64,000 nucleotides of DNA from Sporothrix humicola (GCA_021396245.1 WNYE01000014.1:310001-374000); one strand, 5' to 3'; positions 21,390-33,771 are shown, numbered from the stretch's first letter. Notes: a model not told the origin generated them from the sequence alone. Numbers and translations: made by a program.

Positions 21390-24300
21390 CTAAGACCGGT
21401 GTCTGGTGCTGTGCGTCGGCGTCGACATGACCGACGATGGTCCGTTAGAGTGGCGGTGCCGGCGCGAGCTATGCGACAGCATGCCGACATCGTGCTTACC
21501 ATCGCAGCATGCCCGGACGTTTTCCAGACGGTCTGCTGCGCGGTCCTGAGCCTCGTACATGGCACGCAGCTCCTCGGCGCTGTCGTTCATCTCGCTAGCC
21601 TCGTAGATGCTGCTGCCCTGAGCACCACTGTTGGTGTGTCTGTGGCCCAGGGGAGTTGTACTGCGACCACGGAAGCTGTTGAACTGTGCCGACAGCGACT
21701 GGCTGGACCGCCAGTAGCCACCGATACGGCTCAAGCGGCTGCGGGAAGTCAGACCAGCCACAGACGTTGACGGTGTCATGGATCCGCGCTCTGCAACCGA
21801 GGCCTTCTTGTTAGGGGTCGGGGTCAGCGTGGGAATGTTCATGGACATGTCGAACGCCGGCGAGTCGTTGCGGGTCGTGCGCGAGTTGTACGACGAGAGT
21901 GAGACGGGCGGGCGGCGGCGAGCCTGAGGGGCAGCCGACGGGCGCGTGCCAAAGGACGGGTTGAACTCGTCGACATCCTCGCGTGTGATGGGCTCGCCGT
22001 TGGCAGTCATGCCATCGTTTGCGGGCACCTCGTCGTTGCGCAGAAGCAGGTACGACAAGGCGTTGAACCAGATCTCATGGCGGTGACCCGTGGGACAGGT
22101 GAACTTGACAGTGCGGCCGGGAGAGATGACGATAAGACTCTTCCGGTGCAGGCCAGGCGGCATGGGGTTGTCATCGGTCACGACGCGAACACCCTCAATG
22201 GGAATGCTCTTGGCGCGTTGCTCAGAGCGGCTGCCCGGGGTTGGGCCGTGGTCACTCCAAGAGAGCATGCGAGTGTACGGGTGGATCCAGAAGTAGCGGC
22301 GATGGCGGTTCTCGGAAAGGCCAGAGCGGCCAGTCTTGCGCGTGTACTTCCAGAGGTACTCGCCTATCATGGTCTGGGTGATAGCCTGGATCATACGCGG
22401 ATCGGTATGGGTGTGGCCAGTGCCAAAAACATCGGAGCCGTCGTGGATGTTGAACCGAGCATCAACCTCGGAGGCAAACGATGACATGGATGTCTGCCGG
22501 CTGATCGTGTTAGGAATAGCAGAGACACCAGTCTGGCTTGCGTTGGTACGGGATGCAGGGCGGGACGGGGGACGCATGTCGCCAATGACGGCAGTGCGAC
22601 TGTTTGCTCTCGGTGTAGGCGTGGCACCCTGGATGGCCAAGGCCGGCTCGCGTGCAGAGCCAGTAGGAGTACGAACGCGCCAGTTCGAAGGACCAGCCAT
22701 ATCGCCAGCCACCATAGAGCCAGCAGAGCCCGTGCGAGCAGCCTCAATAACCTCCCTATGGTTAGCAGGCAGTGGCGGCAGAGCAAAGTCGTTGGACGCC
22801 CGGCGGTTGCTAGACGAGGAGCCAGGACGACGTGAGCTGGCAAGCGCAGCCGCGGCAATCTCGTTGCGGATAGCATCAGAGTGCTTGCCTCTCCGCACGG
22901 AGCCAGTGTTGCTATCTTGCGACGCGGTGCGGGTGTGCTCAGGCGGCGGAATGGCCTTGAAGCCACGGCCAATGGCACGAGGGGTGCTCTCGTAGGCTTC
23001 GTCGCGGATAACTGACTGCTGCGATGAAGGAGACGGCATAAAGTTCTGGTCGTCGGCGTGTCTGGGAGCATTGGCGTTGACGGAAATCTCCTTGAAGGGA
23101 CGCTGTGACTCGGGCGTCTCGGGCACCGGGCTGGCGTTGGGCGACTGCCGCGTCTCGTCCTCGGCAATGACAGGCGTGGAAGGCCCCTTGACCTTGGACA
23201 GGCCAAACAACGCGTTGGCATTGTTCCTGTTGGGAGTCGTTGGCCGAGCATTCTCGTCTTGTGCAAGGACAGGGTCAAAGTCTCTCGGGATAATAAAGCC
23301 GTTGCGCTTAGGGCTACGGGGGATGTTGTCGTCGTCCATAGCGGCGGCAGCGGCTCCGGCGCCAAGCAGCGCAGCACCAGCACCGATGACACCAGCCGAT
23401 GCAAGCGATGGCTCAGGCTTCCACTCGTCTGTCTGGGTCTCAGTCGACACGGTAACAGGAGCAGGGATAACCTCAGGCTCAGGCTCTTCAACAATAACAG
23501 GCTCGACGTGATGTGAGAGCACGTTGGAAAGAACCATCTTAGGAAGCGGCTTCTCTAGCGTAGCAATGGGCTCGACGTGATGTGAAAGCACGTTCGAAAG
23601 AACCATCTTGGGGAGAGGCTTCTCGGGTGTAGCGATGGGCTCGGCGTGCTGGCTGTGGATGTTTGAGAGAGAGAACTGAGGGAGAGGAGGTAAAGGCACC
23701 TCGGGCTCAGCCACCGGCTCGACGTGCTGGACCTGCACCGAGGAGAATGAGAAGGGCTCGACGGGTGGAAGAACGGGCTCCGGCTCGGAGACAGGGACAA
23801 CATGCTGGGCATGGAATCCAGACAGGGAAAGGGGATCCAGAGGCTTAACAACAGGCTCCGGCTCTGCCACAGGCTCGACATGCTGCTTCTCAATAGCTGA
23901 GAAGGTGAAAGTAGGCGGTTCCTCCTTTGGCAACACCACTGGCAATGGCAATGGTACTGGAACAACTGGCGGAGGCAGCTCGATCGGGGTGATGTCAACA
24001 GCATGCAGCAATGATGTTGCGAACACAGGAACCGGCTCGGGCTCCGGCGTAGGCGGCATCTTCGGTGTAACATGCTCCACCTGCACCGACGACATGGCCA
24101 AGATAATCGGAGAGGGCTTGGGGGACTCGGGCTCTACAACAGGCTCGAATGACATCAGAGAGACGCCAGTCAGAGTGAGATCCACTGCCGGCAATGCCAC
24201 AGGCTCAATAGGCATGGAGACAACATTGGAAACAGTGAAGTCAACGGGCACAATCGGCGTTGCCAGAGGCTCGATAGGCACCGAGAACACGTCGGAAACA

Positions 24301-27021
24301 GTGAATTCCACAACGGGCTCCGGTGTGTCTGGGCCAGCCTCAATGCTGCGTGTTGTCACCTCAGGCGGCGCAAGCACAACAGGTGCCAGGACACCGCGTC
24401 CAGGAGGCGACGTCGGTGGCGAGGGGAACTCCTTAAGCTTCTCATCCATGTCAACACCGTCTTCAGAGACGAACGAGGACGGCCGAGAGTCCTTGGCAAG
24501 ATCGGCGCCAAGGGTAGCCTGGGCCTGCTTGTCGTCGGCCTCAGACCAGGGCAAAATGGTCACGGCATCAGTCAAAGTAGACCGGTCAACCATGACAATC
24601 TTGGGTGAGTGGCCAATAGGTGAGTGGCCAACGGGCGAGTGGCCGATCTGGGTAAGGGGTGAACGGGCAATCGAGCCGTTGCTGCTTGTGGATCTGGCAG
24701 AGCCCCCAAAGCCAGCCGGGATAATAATTCTTGGGCTACGAACGCGGCTCGGGGTGCCATCGCTGGCAACCTCCTCGTCGCTGTCCTCACCCAGCTCGCC
24801 AAGCTCAGCAAAGAGACTCTGCTGGGGACCCGCTGCCCGAGGAGTGCTGTTAATAGAACCGGGAGTGTGGGCCATGGTGGCAGGAGAACCAGCAGCGCTG
24901 TACGGGCTGCCTTGCATGCCGACCGGGCTGCTGCCCACCTCGTCAACGCTGCTCATATGACGCAGACGACGGGAAGCAAGCGAGCTGCGGCTGGCACGAA
25001 GACGCATGCGAGAAACGCCACTAGCGGAGAGAGAGGCAGTGGGCGTCCGGGGCGAGTCAAAGTCGTCATCGTCGGAAGTCGAGGCAGTGCTCTGGTTGGC
25101 AGGGTCGTTGTCGAGCTCAACGGAAGCATCCACACCGGCTGCTACTGCTGATGAGCCGCTCTTTGCAATGAGTGTGCGGCGGCGGCTGGAATCTTGCTCA
25201 GTCTCGGTCATCGTATCCTCACCGCTAGAAAGAGCCTCAGCGCCCGTGTGGAAGTCCTCGGCCGTATCCGCACCATCGTTGGCAGTAGCAAATGATGTGT
25301 CGCTGAGCTGGGCCTCGTTGGCGGTGTCGAACTGGTCACTGGCATCCGTAGGTCCGGCGCGAGCCTTGGCAGCGGAGGGAGACGCGTCGCCCTGAACCTC
25401 CTCCCAATCGGGATCGTTGGACGCGAGCATGTAGAGATCAGTGCGGCTGGAGCGGGCACCGCCGAGCTGGCTAGACCGCAGCTTGTGGATATCGCGGTTG
25501 TCCTTGCGGTTCTTCTTGGAGGCACCCGAGCCAGGTCCGTTAGGATCAGAACGGGAACGCTCGAGCTCGTCACGGGTGTCTTGAAGCATGCGGCGCAGCT
25601 CAAGCTTCTCGGTCTTCTCACGGTGCAGATTGGTACGCAGACTCTGCAGAGTGCGCTGGGCGTGAAGCAGGGAGGTCTTGAGCGTCTCGGACTCCAGAAC
25701 AGAGTGACGAGGCGTGCCCTTGACAGGAGATGCCGGCGGCGAGTGCTCGGGGGTGATGTTGTCAGTGGCCGTGTCGAAATCGTCATCGCTGGTAGCAGGG
25801 ACGGCATCGCTCTCGACAGCGCGAGCACGGTGCTGCATTGACACCGCTCTTGCCAGCTCCTGGTTCTGGCCGGCAAGTTCGTCGATCCGGCGCTGGAGAG
25901 TCGCCTTCTCACTGTCTGCCATTGCCATGTTCCGCTTGGCCGTACCGAGCTCAATGTCATGGAGCTTCACCGAGGCGGTGTGGTCGTCGACAAGGCGCGA
26001 ATGTGAGGCCTTAAGCTCGTCAAGTTCGCGCTGTGCCTTTGTCTTGTCGGCCAGAAGAGTGGCCAGCTGCTGGGCAACCTTCTTCTCGTTATCGGCGGCA
26101 TCGCGTTGGGCGGCTTCAAACTCGTGGATACGTGTCTCGAGGTTCCAGTTCTCCTCCTTGTAGCGGTGCTCGCTCTCGTCCAGCTCCTTGATCCGGTCAC
26201 GAAGGCTTTCGCCCTCATCCTCAAGTCGCGCTTGGTCCTGCTTGGTATCACGCAGCTCTTCTTCGCGTTCGGCCAGAAGAGCTTGCAGGCCGCGAACTTG
26301 GGAGATAAGGGATGTACTAATTTCGGCGGCGAATTCGATGTCGTGAACACGGTTCGTGGCTTGGTTGCGTTGCTTGCGAGTTGAGACAGTGAGTTTGCTA
26401 GGAGATCCTGACGCGTGGCTTTCATACTTGACAGGGCTGAGGGACCTCTGTAGGTGAGGTTGTTAGCATGTTGCACAAGGCAAGAGAGCAGGAACATATA
26501 TCACGCCATGCAAGTGACGTGACAGCTGAAGAAAACAGAAAACGTACCCGTCCACCCTTTCCTTCGGGTGAGCCAGTCGACTCGTTACTAGGAATTCGTT
26601 GTTTTGGCAAGAATGCCCGAGCAGTCTCCCGTGCAACATCATCGTACTCTTTCTCCAGCTCGGCGAGCTTCTTCTTGAGTTCCGGGGCCAGGTCAGACTC
26701 TGACTGCAGCTCCTCGACCTCGCGAAGACGGTCTGTGAGATCCTTTTGTTGCTGGACCAGTGCAGTGCCTAGACGGCCAGCCTCAGCCATGCGGCGTTCT
26801 GTCTCGGCAAGGTGGGCGCGTAGTGCGCGTTTAGCTTGGTCGGCCGAAACCTCAGCATGCTCGGAGAAGGTGCCTTCGTCGAAATCAGAAAAGCGGTAGT
26901 GGTGGCTCGAGCCAGCGCCGAAAGACATCGCGGGCGGGTGAAGAGCAAAGGGCCGTTCAACTCCAGCCAGCCGGTGACGCGGCGTAGGTGTCACCGGACT
27001 GCCGTCGGGTTGTGAAGCCAT
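21390..27021 (-). CDS. apsA: ApsA/Num1-type cortical nuclear-migration protein
   Basis: Two exons, 27,021-26,548 and 26,447-21,390, encode about 1,843 aa; the intron is 100 bp with donor GTACGT and acceptor TACAG. Num1/ApsA anchors dynein (and in yeast mitochondria) at the cell cortex to pull nuclei. Residues about 60-430 are predicted coiled coil, rich in E, K, Q and L. A Ser/Pro/Glu-rich middle follows, with a GHSP repeat near residue 760 and a tandem-repeat tract at about 865-1,150. A PH domain lies at about 1,515-1,630, beginning MIGEYLWKYTRKTG and including RRYFWIHPYTRMLSW, the closest match to Num1/ApsA and the part that binds the plasma membrane. The Ser/Arg-rich tail follows. The start at 27,021 is the first ATG in the frame after a long leader. 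Family assignment is secure; the repeat number may vary between strains. Confidence 0.9.
23470..24330 (-). repeat. degenerate tandem repeats inside apsA
   Basis: The encoded protein repeats units of about 23-30 residues with the core HVEPVAEPE and a preceding FSLSNIHSQ-like stretch. The two most alike copies, 69 bp apart between about 23,500 and 23,640, both encode KPLPKMVLSNVLSHHVEPI. Copies farther toward the N-terminus (higher coordinates) are more diverged. Num1 and ApsA proteins are known to carry internal repeats of other sequence. Confidence 0.75.
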
Positions 27022-29801
27022 ATTTGCTTCTACCGGCTCCGTCGAGCCTCTTTGTCGTCGGTACGTGTCAAATGCGTCGGCAGGCCAATAAATTACTGCC
27101 AGAAGGTCGGTGATCGGTGGTTGTCGTTGTCTAGCACGCGAGCATGCCCTTAATCGGTCGTATCGGTTGTTGTTGTCGTCTTCCAGTCGCGACGAAAAGT
27201 GTCCAGATAGTTGAAATGAGGGTGAGAGAATAGAACACGTTCGCGTCTCACCACCAAAAGAGTGAGACGGTGATGGTTGAAGATTAAAAGAGAAAATACA
27301 ACAAAAGAACAAAGAAGCCGCAAGCAAGAAACGAAACAAGGCAAAACCTGAAGGGTTGAATGGAAAAGACCGAACGCTGACGGCAATCGTGGCGTGGGTT
27401 GAATGAGAGAATGAAGAGTGCGTTGCGTTGGTGGTCGAATTCGGCTGGCAAATCCGACGCGAAAGTGTGCGTACAAAGGCCGCTGTAGTTGAAGCAAGGG
27501 AGCGCGAAAGCCGGTGGTGTTTGGGGGTCGTGGCCCTTTGTCTTGGTCCCAATCCGATACACCAAAGGAGAGCTGGCGGCAGAATTAAGGAGAGAGAAAG
27601 GGAAAGGGGAAATGGAAAAAGCAAAGAAACGCGGTGGGGGTAGAGACAACAGGAAAAAAAAATAAAGGAAAATAATGGATAAATTCCTTTCACTTCAGGT
27701 CTCCCGAAAGGCCTCCGTTCCCAGCTGCGTCGACTTCTGCAGACAAGTCAGGTTTTGACGAGACACTCTGACAAGTGAGGAAGAGGAGAGGCAAAAAAGA
27801 ACAAGTAAAGAATAGAAAATGTTGAAAATGCAAAGCAAGGGGTAGAAAGAAAACACAGAAACAACAGCAGGGCTCCGGGCGGGAATTTGGCGAATTGCAC
27901 ACAAAATAAGAAGAGGGGACGCCCCAAAAGCACAAGCAAAAAATACGCGACCAAGCAAGGTTAAGGCTGATCTGGAATTGGCTTGTCTGGGCCAAGGTGT
28001 TGTTCTGTTGGGTCTGATTCGTCCGCTGGGACCCTCTGAGTGGATTCGCAGACAGAAACTCAGATGAAAAAGAGAAACGGCGGCGGCAGGAACGAGGCTT
28101 TGAACAGGTGGGCAGCGAGACCAGCGAAACACCGACGCGTTTTCTGATTGTCTGACGGATGACAAGCGGCCTAAAAAGAGAATAGAAACGACGACTCTTG
28201 CTGTTTTTCGCGGGTAGCGTCAACAAGCGAGAAGAGGGACGAGAAACGAAAGACACCGGGCCGGGACGCTACAGAAAAGAAGGGCACGCCGACGTCGGGT
28301 GGCGCATGTTGTGTGTGCTCTCTCGGTCTATCTTTGTCTCTGGTGCGTGCGGTTTCTCAAGTTTCGCCTGAAGTTGGCTGTTCGTTGTGTCGATCGTGTT
28401 TCCGAACCAGACTTTGACTTTCACTTGGACTGAGTACTGAGTGCTGTACTTCAGATGACACAAGTGCTAGGTCCTCGGATTGTCGCAGCCCCCGCCAGCT
28501 GGAGGGAACACCGAAACAGAATAGAGCCGAGGCGGAGGGGCCAGAAATTCAAGAATATCAAAAGAATCAGACAAATGGAATGGAGGCGCGGTAAAAACAG
28601 ACCACACAATACAAAGGAAATAAGAGAGGCGACGAAACGAAAAGAGGAGATGCAAGAAGAGAAAGGGGTGAGGAATGTACGATCTTGCCAAAAAATATGT
28701 CTTTCGTCGACAAAAGCTACGAGTTTTCTTGTTGACAACTGAATAGGCAGGCGCGAAGCAGCAAATAACAAGAACAAGCAAGAGCCTTCAACGTGGACTC
28801 TCAAGGAGGCAAGAGACAAGAGTGCAATGTCCCGGCATAACATGCCATCGCACAATGTTGCACCAAAAAGAAATATTGCGCTACCGGAGCAAGGCCACTT
28901 TTGGTCAGGGACCAGGGAAGGAACGAGGGACAAGGGCGCTTCTGTTCGGCTGGATTTCTAGGATGCGAGAGATGAGATGCAAACAAAACAAAAGAAAATT
29001 CTTATTCTTTTGCAAGGGTGCCCGCACAGATGGGTACGAGTCACATTGCTCAAGTAATACGGAGCGGCCGCACGGTACGCCGTAAGAATGTTGGAGGACG
29101 CAAAAGGCCAGGCCGGAGAGAGGCCCATGTCCTACAAGGCCGGGGCGCCATGGGATGCGCCTTCCCAACAAATTAAAGTGAAGAGACAAGATATCTCCGC
29201 GCCTTCCTCACGATGCTATTTTGAGGTTGCCTTATGAGACGGCTGAGGAGCAAAGGCAGGAGCGAACAAATGTTCTTATATACAATACAGCGCTCACAAA
29301 ATAAACTTGCATTATTTAGCAGCCTAACAAAGAACAAGTTGCGTCGTCAAAAGGCGGAGATTGTGTGTTGACTTACTTCCATTCTCGTCTGGCTCTCGTG
29401 ACGGAACGCGACTCATAAACAAACAGCAGAATCCACCCAGAACGCGTCGTATGCTTGCAGTGCATAATGTTGACAATTTGGCCGCCCCTGCGCAAGACCA
29501 AGAGTCTCGGCCAATCACAGGGCTCCATTCAGGGAGCATTGCACTAGCACCAAACAAGCGGCCAGGTAATACCCAGAGCCAGGTACCAGAAGTGGAAAGT
29601 GCGGTGTTCTGTTGGCAAGTGCAAGAGCACGCTAACCTCGCTGACGTAACCAAAAGCCCCAAAGCACCAACCAGTGAAGTGTGGCGAAAAGTTTCCATCT
29701 GTGGCTGCGACTTTCCACATGAACTTTGATATCAAATCGACGAGGCTGCAACTTCGTTCGACATTTTCCATCACCAATTTCCACCATAACCTCAACACAA
29801 A
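27022..29801. other. long divergent intergenic region apsA / cwc24
   Basis: These 2.8 kb separate the starts of apsA (-) and cwc24 (+). Purine-rich top-strand sequence from 27,240 to 28,650 corresponds to C/T-rich sequence on the apsA sense strand, as in other leaders here. No conserved frame is visible. It probably holds a long apsA leader and both promoters. Confidence 0.5.
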
Positions 29802-30836
29802 ATGTCAGAACCAGCAGACGAAAGCGGCGCCGTCGCAGGCGTCGTACCCATTGCGCCTGTACTCTTCAAGGCGCGCGGCCGCAAGGGCAAGGCCAACATG
29901 CGCAAGCGATCGCCAACGCCGCCGCCAGCCGACAGCGGCAGCGACAGCGACTCGGGCAACTCGTCGGACGAGGGCCGGGGCGCGATCCGGGAAGCGAAGC
30001 GGCGGAGGAAGAATGGCGCTGGTGTGATTAGCGCATCAACGGAGGGCCCGTCTTCAAACACAAACACAAAAGGTGTCGCAGCACCCACCGAGCTCGAACA
30101 ACCATTACACTATGCCGACCGCAGCGCACTACTTGCCGACTCGGACGTGGCCACTAAGCGGAGCCACATGCACGACGAGAAGGATGCCAAAAATGCCAAG
30201 ACATCAACAGCGGCGCCGACACCAGGCGCATTGATGGGCGGCGTCGCACCAGCCAAATCGGTCGGCCCCGTCAAGGCTGCCGCCAACATTCGCACCATCA
30301 CCTTTACCGATTTCAGCCCCGACGTCTGTAAGGACTACAAGCAGACAGGCTTCTGTGGCTTCGGTGACAGCTGCAAGTTCTTACATGCGCGCGAAGACTA
30401 CAAGCAGGGTTGGCAGCTGGACAATGAGTGGGAGGCTGTCACCAAGGGCAAGAAGAACCTGGGCGGCACCATTGTGTCCAGTGCCGACTGCAAAAAGTTT
30501 GGCGGAGGCGGCGCTGACGCTGATGATGATGACGACGAAGACGAGGCTCTTCTCCAACAAATCCCCTTTGCGTGCGTCATCTGCCGCCAGAGCTACAAGC
30601 AGCCCATCGTCACACGCTGTGGCCACTACTTTTGCGAAAAGTGTGCGCTCGACCGGTACCGGCGAGACCCGAGCTGTGCTGCCTGTGGAGCGGCAACAAC
30701 GGGCGTGTTCAACAATGCGAAGCGCCTCACAAAGCTGTTAGAACGCAAGCGGCAGCGGGCGGCCAAGCGGAGGCAGGCGGCACTTGAAGCTGGCGAAGAA
30801 GTCAGCAGTGCCGAAGAAGGTGAAGAGGGGGATTAG
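29802..30836 (+). CDS. cwc24: Cwc24/RNF113-type splicing factor with CCCH and RING fingers
   Basis: An intronless 344-aa protein. Cwc24 joins the activated spliceosome before the first step of splicing and contacts the 5' splice site. The N-terminus has the family stretch FKARGRKGKANMRKR followed by an acidic Ser/Asp tract. A CCCH zinc finger begins at C176 with spacing C-x8-C-x5-C-x3-H (CKDYKQTGFC). A RING finger occupies about 257-298, with CVICRQSY, TRCGHYFCEKC and SCAACGA providing the metal ligands; all expected Cys/His are present. The C-terminus is basic, then acidic. Two zinc fingers in this order are specific to this family, so the assignment is strong. The start at 29,802 is the first in-frame ATG and gives the expected N-terminus. 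Confidence 0.95.
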   Translation: MSEPADESGAVAGVVPIAPVLFKARGRKGKANMRKRSPTPPPADSGSDSDSGNSSDEGRGAIREAKRRRKNGAGVISASTEGPSSNTNTKGVAAPTELEQPLHYADRSALLADSDVATKRSHMHDEKDAKNAKTSTAAPTPGALMGGVAPAKSVGPVKAAANIRTITFTDFSPDVCKDYKQTGFCGFGDSCKFLHAREDYKQGWQLDNEWEAVTKGKKNLGGTIVSSADCKKFGGGGADADDDDDEDEALLQQIPFACVICRQSYKQPIVTRCGHYFCEKCALDRYRRDPSCAACGAATTGVFNNAKRLTKLLERKRQRAAKRRQAALEAGEEVSSAEEGEEGD

Positions 30837-31322
30837 ATGGCTGGACTTTGGTCTGGCTCGTTTCACGTTTGTTTTCAGTTTGTATACCAAAAATATAGCA
30901 TTGGGTGGCGTTTGGTATTTGATATCTCTGTTTTCAAGAGGTCTATGGAATATATAGGTATTGACTGGTCGCGTGGGTGTTCACGGACCGTCACAAAAGC
31001 AATCTACTTTTGATTTATCACAACCTTTGGCCATCATGTTTTCAATACAAGTGACTTCGTGATCATTTGAGTAGTCCCCGTAGCCCGCCCGTCCGGTTGT
31101 CTCCCGACGTAGTTCGAGATGTGCATCAAAGGCATATCAGCTCGATCGAGTGCCCGTGAATCCGCCGGTCATTCGAAATCTCCCGGCGTGCTCGGACTCG
31201 GCTATGTGGTCCCTTTCGGGGGAGTGGAGAGTTGGCACGGTTTGCCGGATACGGCTCGAGCCGGATGTATGCATGGCGCGCGTGGTTGGTTTGCATCGTT
31301 CTTTCAGTGCGAACACGTTTGC
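30837..31322. other. intergenic, convergent 3' ends
   Basis: The space between the cwc24 stop and the stop of the small membrane-protein gene. I see no gene or repeat in it. Confidence 0.5.
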
Positions 31323-31711
31323 TCACTTTCCAGAGGTTGAGCTACCACTCACACCTCCGCTTCCGCTTCCACCACCGATCGTGCGCTTGGCATTGCTCTC
31401 CATGCGCTCACGGAGATCCTCGGCCTTCTTCTCCCAGGTCGCGCGAGTCCGCACAAGGTGCAGTCGGCGGGCCTCGAGGGCGGCAATCAAGTCGTCCTCG
31501 CCGGCAGGTTCGGCAGACATTTTGCGTTTCTGTCGACGTTAGCGCATGTATTCGAAATAGAGTCACACAGAGAACGCACCTCCTTCGCCTCGATATCCGT
31601 CTTGAGGCCGGCGCCGACCATTGTTCCGACAATGGTGATGGCGGCAATGCCGGCTGTCAGGATCATGCCGCGGATGCGGAGTTTCGGTGCGACATCTTTT
31701 GGCGGGGGCAT
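31323..31711 (-). CDS. small single-span membrane protein, function unknown
   Basis: Two exons, 31,711-31,580 and 31,529-31,323, encode 112 aa; the 50-bp intron has donor GTGCGT and acceptor CGACAG. The N-terminus MPPPKDVAPKLRIRG is basic and is followed by one hydrophobic segment at about 16-36 (MILTAGIAAITIVGTMVGAG). A charged helix at about 55-95 (LEARRLHLVRTRATWEKKAE) has coiled-coil character, and the tail is Gly/Ser-rich. The shape, a short basic end, one span and a soluble helix, resembles small mitochondrial inner-membrane assembly factors, but I cannot name the family. The exon join is in frame and both splice sites are good, so the gene is probably real. Confidence 0.7.
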
Positions 31712-32512
31712 TGTGAGGAATAAGTAGTCGTCTGAAGAAGAAAACGAGTGAATGCGACACGATACTATCAGGTCTACTGCAGTCGAGGGTCTGGGAAAAC
31801 GTGCGTGGGGTTACTTTCCATTTTGAGCTCCAAAAAGCTTCTAAACTTTTGGCGGTGGCGAGTGGCAGAACAAACGTCACTCAAATCGACATGCGATATA
31901 TGAGCGGCTTATTGACGAAAATAATGATTACGATTTTTTAAAGTATTTTCCCGTTCTTTACTGATATTTTGTGATTTTATTTGTGTATATTAATTGTGCT
32001 GGATATGTGTTCTAGTGTAGATATATGCTGTCGCTATTTTCTACCTCTTTGGTCTGATGATTCTAGCTAATTTCATATATTCTAATGTCACAACCACGAA
32101 TGCCGCAAACGTACAAAATAACATGAAAATAAACGTGTTCAATAATTGTCATAAACGTATAATTCTGAGAGGAATCTAATATACCTATAACTGGAAACTA
32201 TACAGCCCCTTTTGAGTGAGATGAACCGCGTAAAACCAGATCCGTAAACTCCATGTGATGCAGCCCCTAAAAGTGTCTCCCCGAGTCTATTATCCAGAAT
32301 GAGAATGAATGTGTCCCTGAGTATATATACGGTTGCAATAATGAGCCTGAGGCTCGTTAAGCGCGAGCAAGCTATATATTATGGGATGGTAAGAGGCCCC
32401 CGGATTGGTGTGGAAGCTCAGTATTGTTTCTTTTGTACAAATGTGGTCGTCGCCGTCATGTCTTTTATGTGTGTTTCGCATTATTTTGTTTTTGATTGTC
32501 CCAAGACACTCG
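31712..32512. other. AT-rich intergenic
   Basis: The sequence from about 31,880 to 32,200 is clearly AT-richer than the genes around it. It lies upstream of the small membrane-protein gene and downstream of rim2, both on the minus strand. No coding sequence is seen. Confidence 0.5.
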
Positions 32513-33771
32513 TTATAATGGCTCGGGCGTGTTGAGCATCTTGAGCACGATTTCGTAGATACCGAACGTGATGCCGGCTGCAGGGACAGTCCGCAGCAGA
32601 TGCGGTGTCAGGCCGCCGTACAAGCCAGGGATGCGCTCTTCGCGCCACACGCGCATGAAGCACTGCACGAGACCCGTGTACTTGCGCTGGCCGTCGGCCA
32701 TGGGCGCCTGCCGCAGCCGTGTGCGGACGACTTCGTGTGGATAAGTCAGGAGGGAGGCAAACAGTTTTGCGGCACCAGCACCACCGAGCGGGCCCATCCA
32801 CTCGACAAACTGGTCCCAGGCGTTCTCTTTGCGGCCTTCAAGAACAATGCGGGCTTTGCGGCGTTCGAGTCCGCGCTTCATTTGTTCGTAGAGCAACCAG
32901 TGCAACGTCGATTCGGCAGCGCCCAGGTAGCTGGCGGTCATGCCCTTGTAGAGGCCCCGAATTCCCTCGTTCTTGATGACCTGGCGCACGCAGTCGGCGC
33001 TGTTCTTGTACTGGCGCTCGATGCCGCGGCTGGCGTCTGCTGAGTTTTTGTCGAGCTGCATGCGGGTCTTGATGAGCCAGATGGGGTTGGTGGCCGTTGA
33101 CGTCACGAGGCCGGCAAAGATGCCTGCGACCAGCTGCACCCAGGGCGTGTCCTGGTCGACCTGTGCCTGGTGGGCAATGATGCGCTTGCCATTGCCGTAT
33201 GTAAAAAAGTTGATGGACTTGGCGGGCATTGTGCCGACGAGCGTTGGGCCCAGGCCCTTGAAGAGCGCTCGCCAGCCCTCGACGCGTTTGACGGTGGCAA
33301 AGATCTGCATGGTCTCGCCGAGGTGTTTGGAGACGGCGACGATGGGGTTTCGAGAGGTCGGCTGTGCGGCTTGGGCGGCGCGCAGTTGCTGCTGGTAGAA
33401 GTCGGACTGGAGGCGTGTACGGATGACGTCGAAGGGGGCTGTTGCTGTTGCAGCGGCCAAACTGCCGACTCTGGAGAAGGAGAAGTGTTAGACCATGTCC
33501 ATTGACGAAAAAAGAAGGAAGGCGCGAGGGCAGACGGCACTCACGCTCCTGCCACAATATGTGACCATGACTTTGCATTCTTGACGGCCACACCATGGCC
33601 CTTCTGCTGCGACTGAAGTTGCTGCTGCTGTAGTTGTTGTTGTGCGGCAATCTCTTTCTCGACTTTTGTTTGTTTCGGATTGAATGCCTCCGGCGCTCCC
33701 GGCGGTGCTGGAACCGGCGCGGCGGATTCGGTAAAGCCTACAAGGCCATCTGGAGTTGCGCGTTGCGACAT
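32513..33771 (-). CDS. rim2: mitochondrial pyrimidine-nucleotide carrier, Rim2/SLC25A33-36 type
   Basis: Two exons, 33,771-33,545 and 33,470-32,513, encode 394 aa; the 74-bp intron has donor GTGAGT and acceptor CTCCAG. Rim2 exchanges pyrimidine (deoxy)nucleotides across the inner mitochondrial membrane for mitochondrial DNA and RNA synthesis. Three mitochondrial-carrier repeats are visible, with signatures PFDVIRTRLQ (about 88), PIWLIKTRMQ (about 203) and PHEVVRTRLRQ (about 322). The Trp in the second signature (P-I-W) is characteristic of the nucleotide/folate branch. Each repeat has the expected paired helices, and GLYKGM and GLYGGL follow repeats 2 and 3. The N-terminal 75 residues are Gln-rich. 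Folate or NAD carriers are the nearest alternatives, but the long first loop and PAKSINFFTY favour Rim2. Confidence 0.9.

Noticed and set aside
27150..28256. Minus-strand frames upstream of apsA
   Set aside because: They are Ser/Phe/Leu-rich reflections of the C/T-rich apsA leader.
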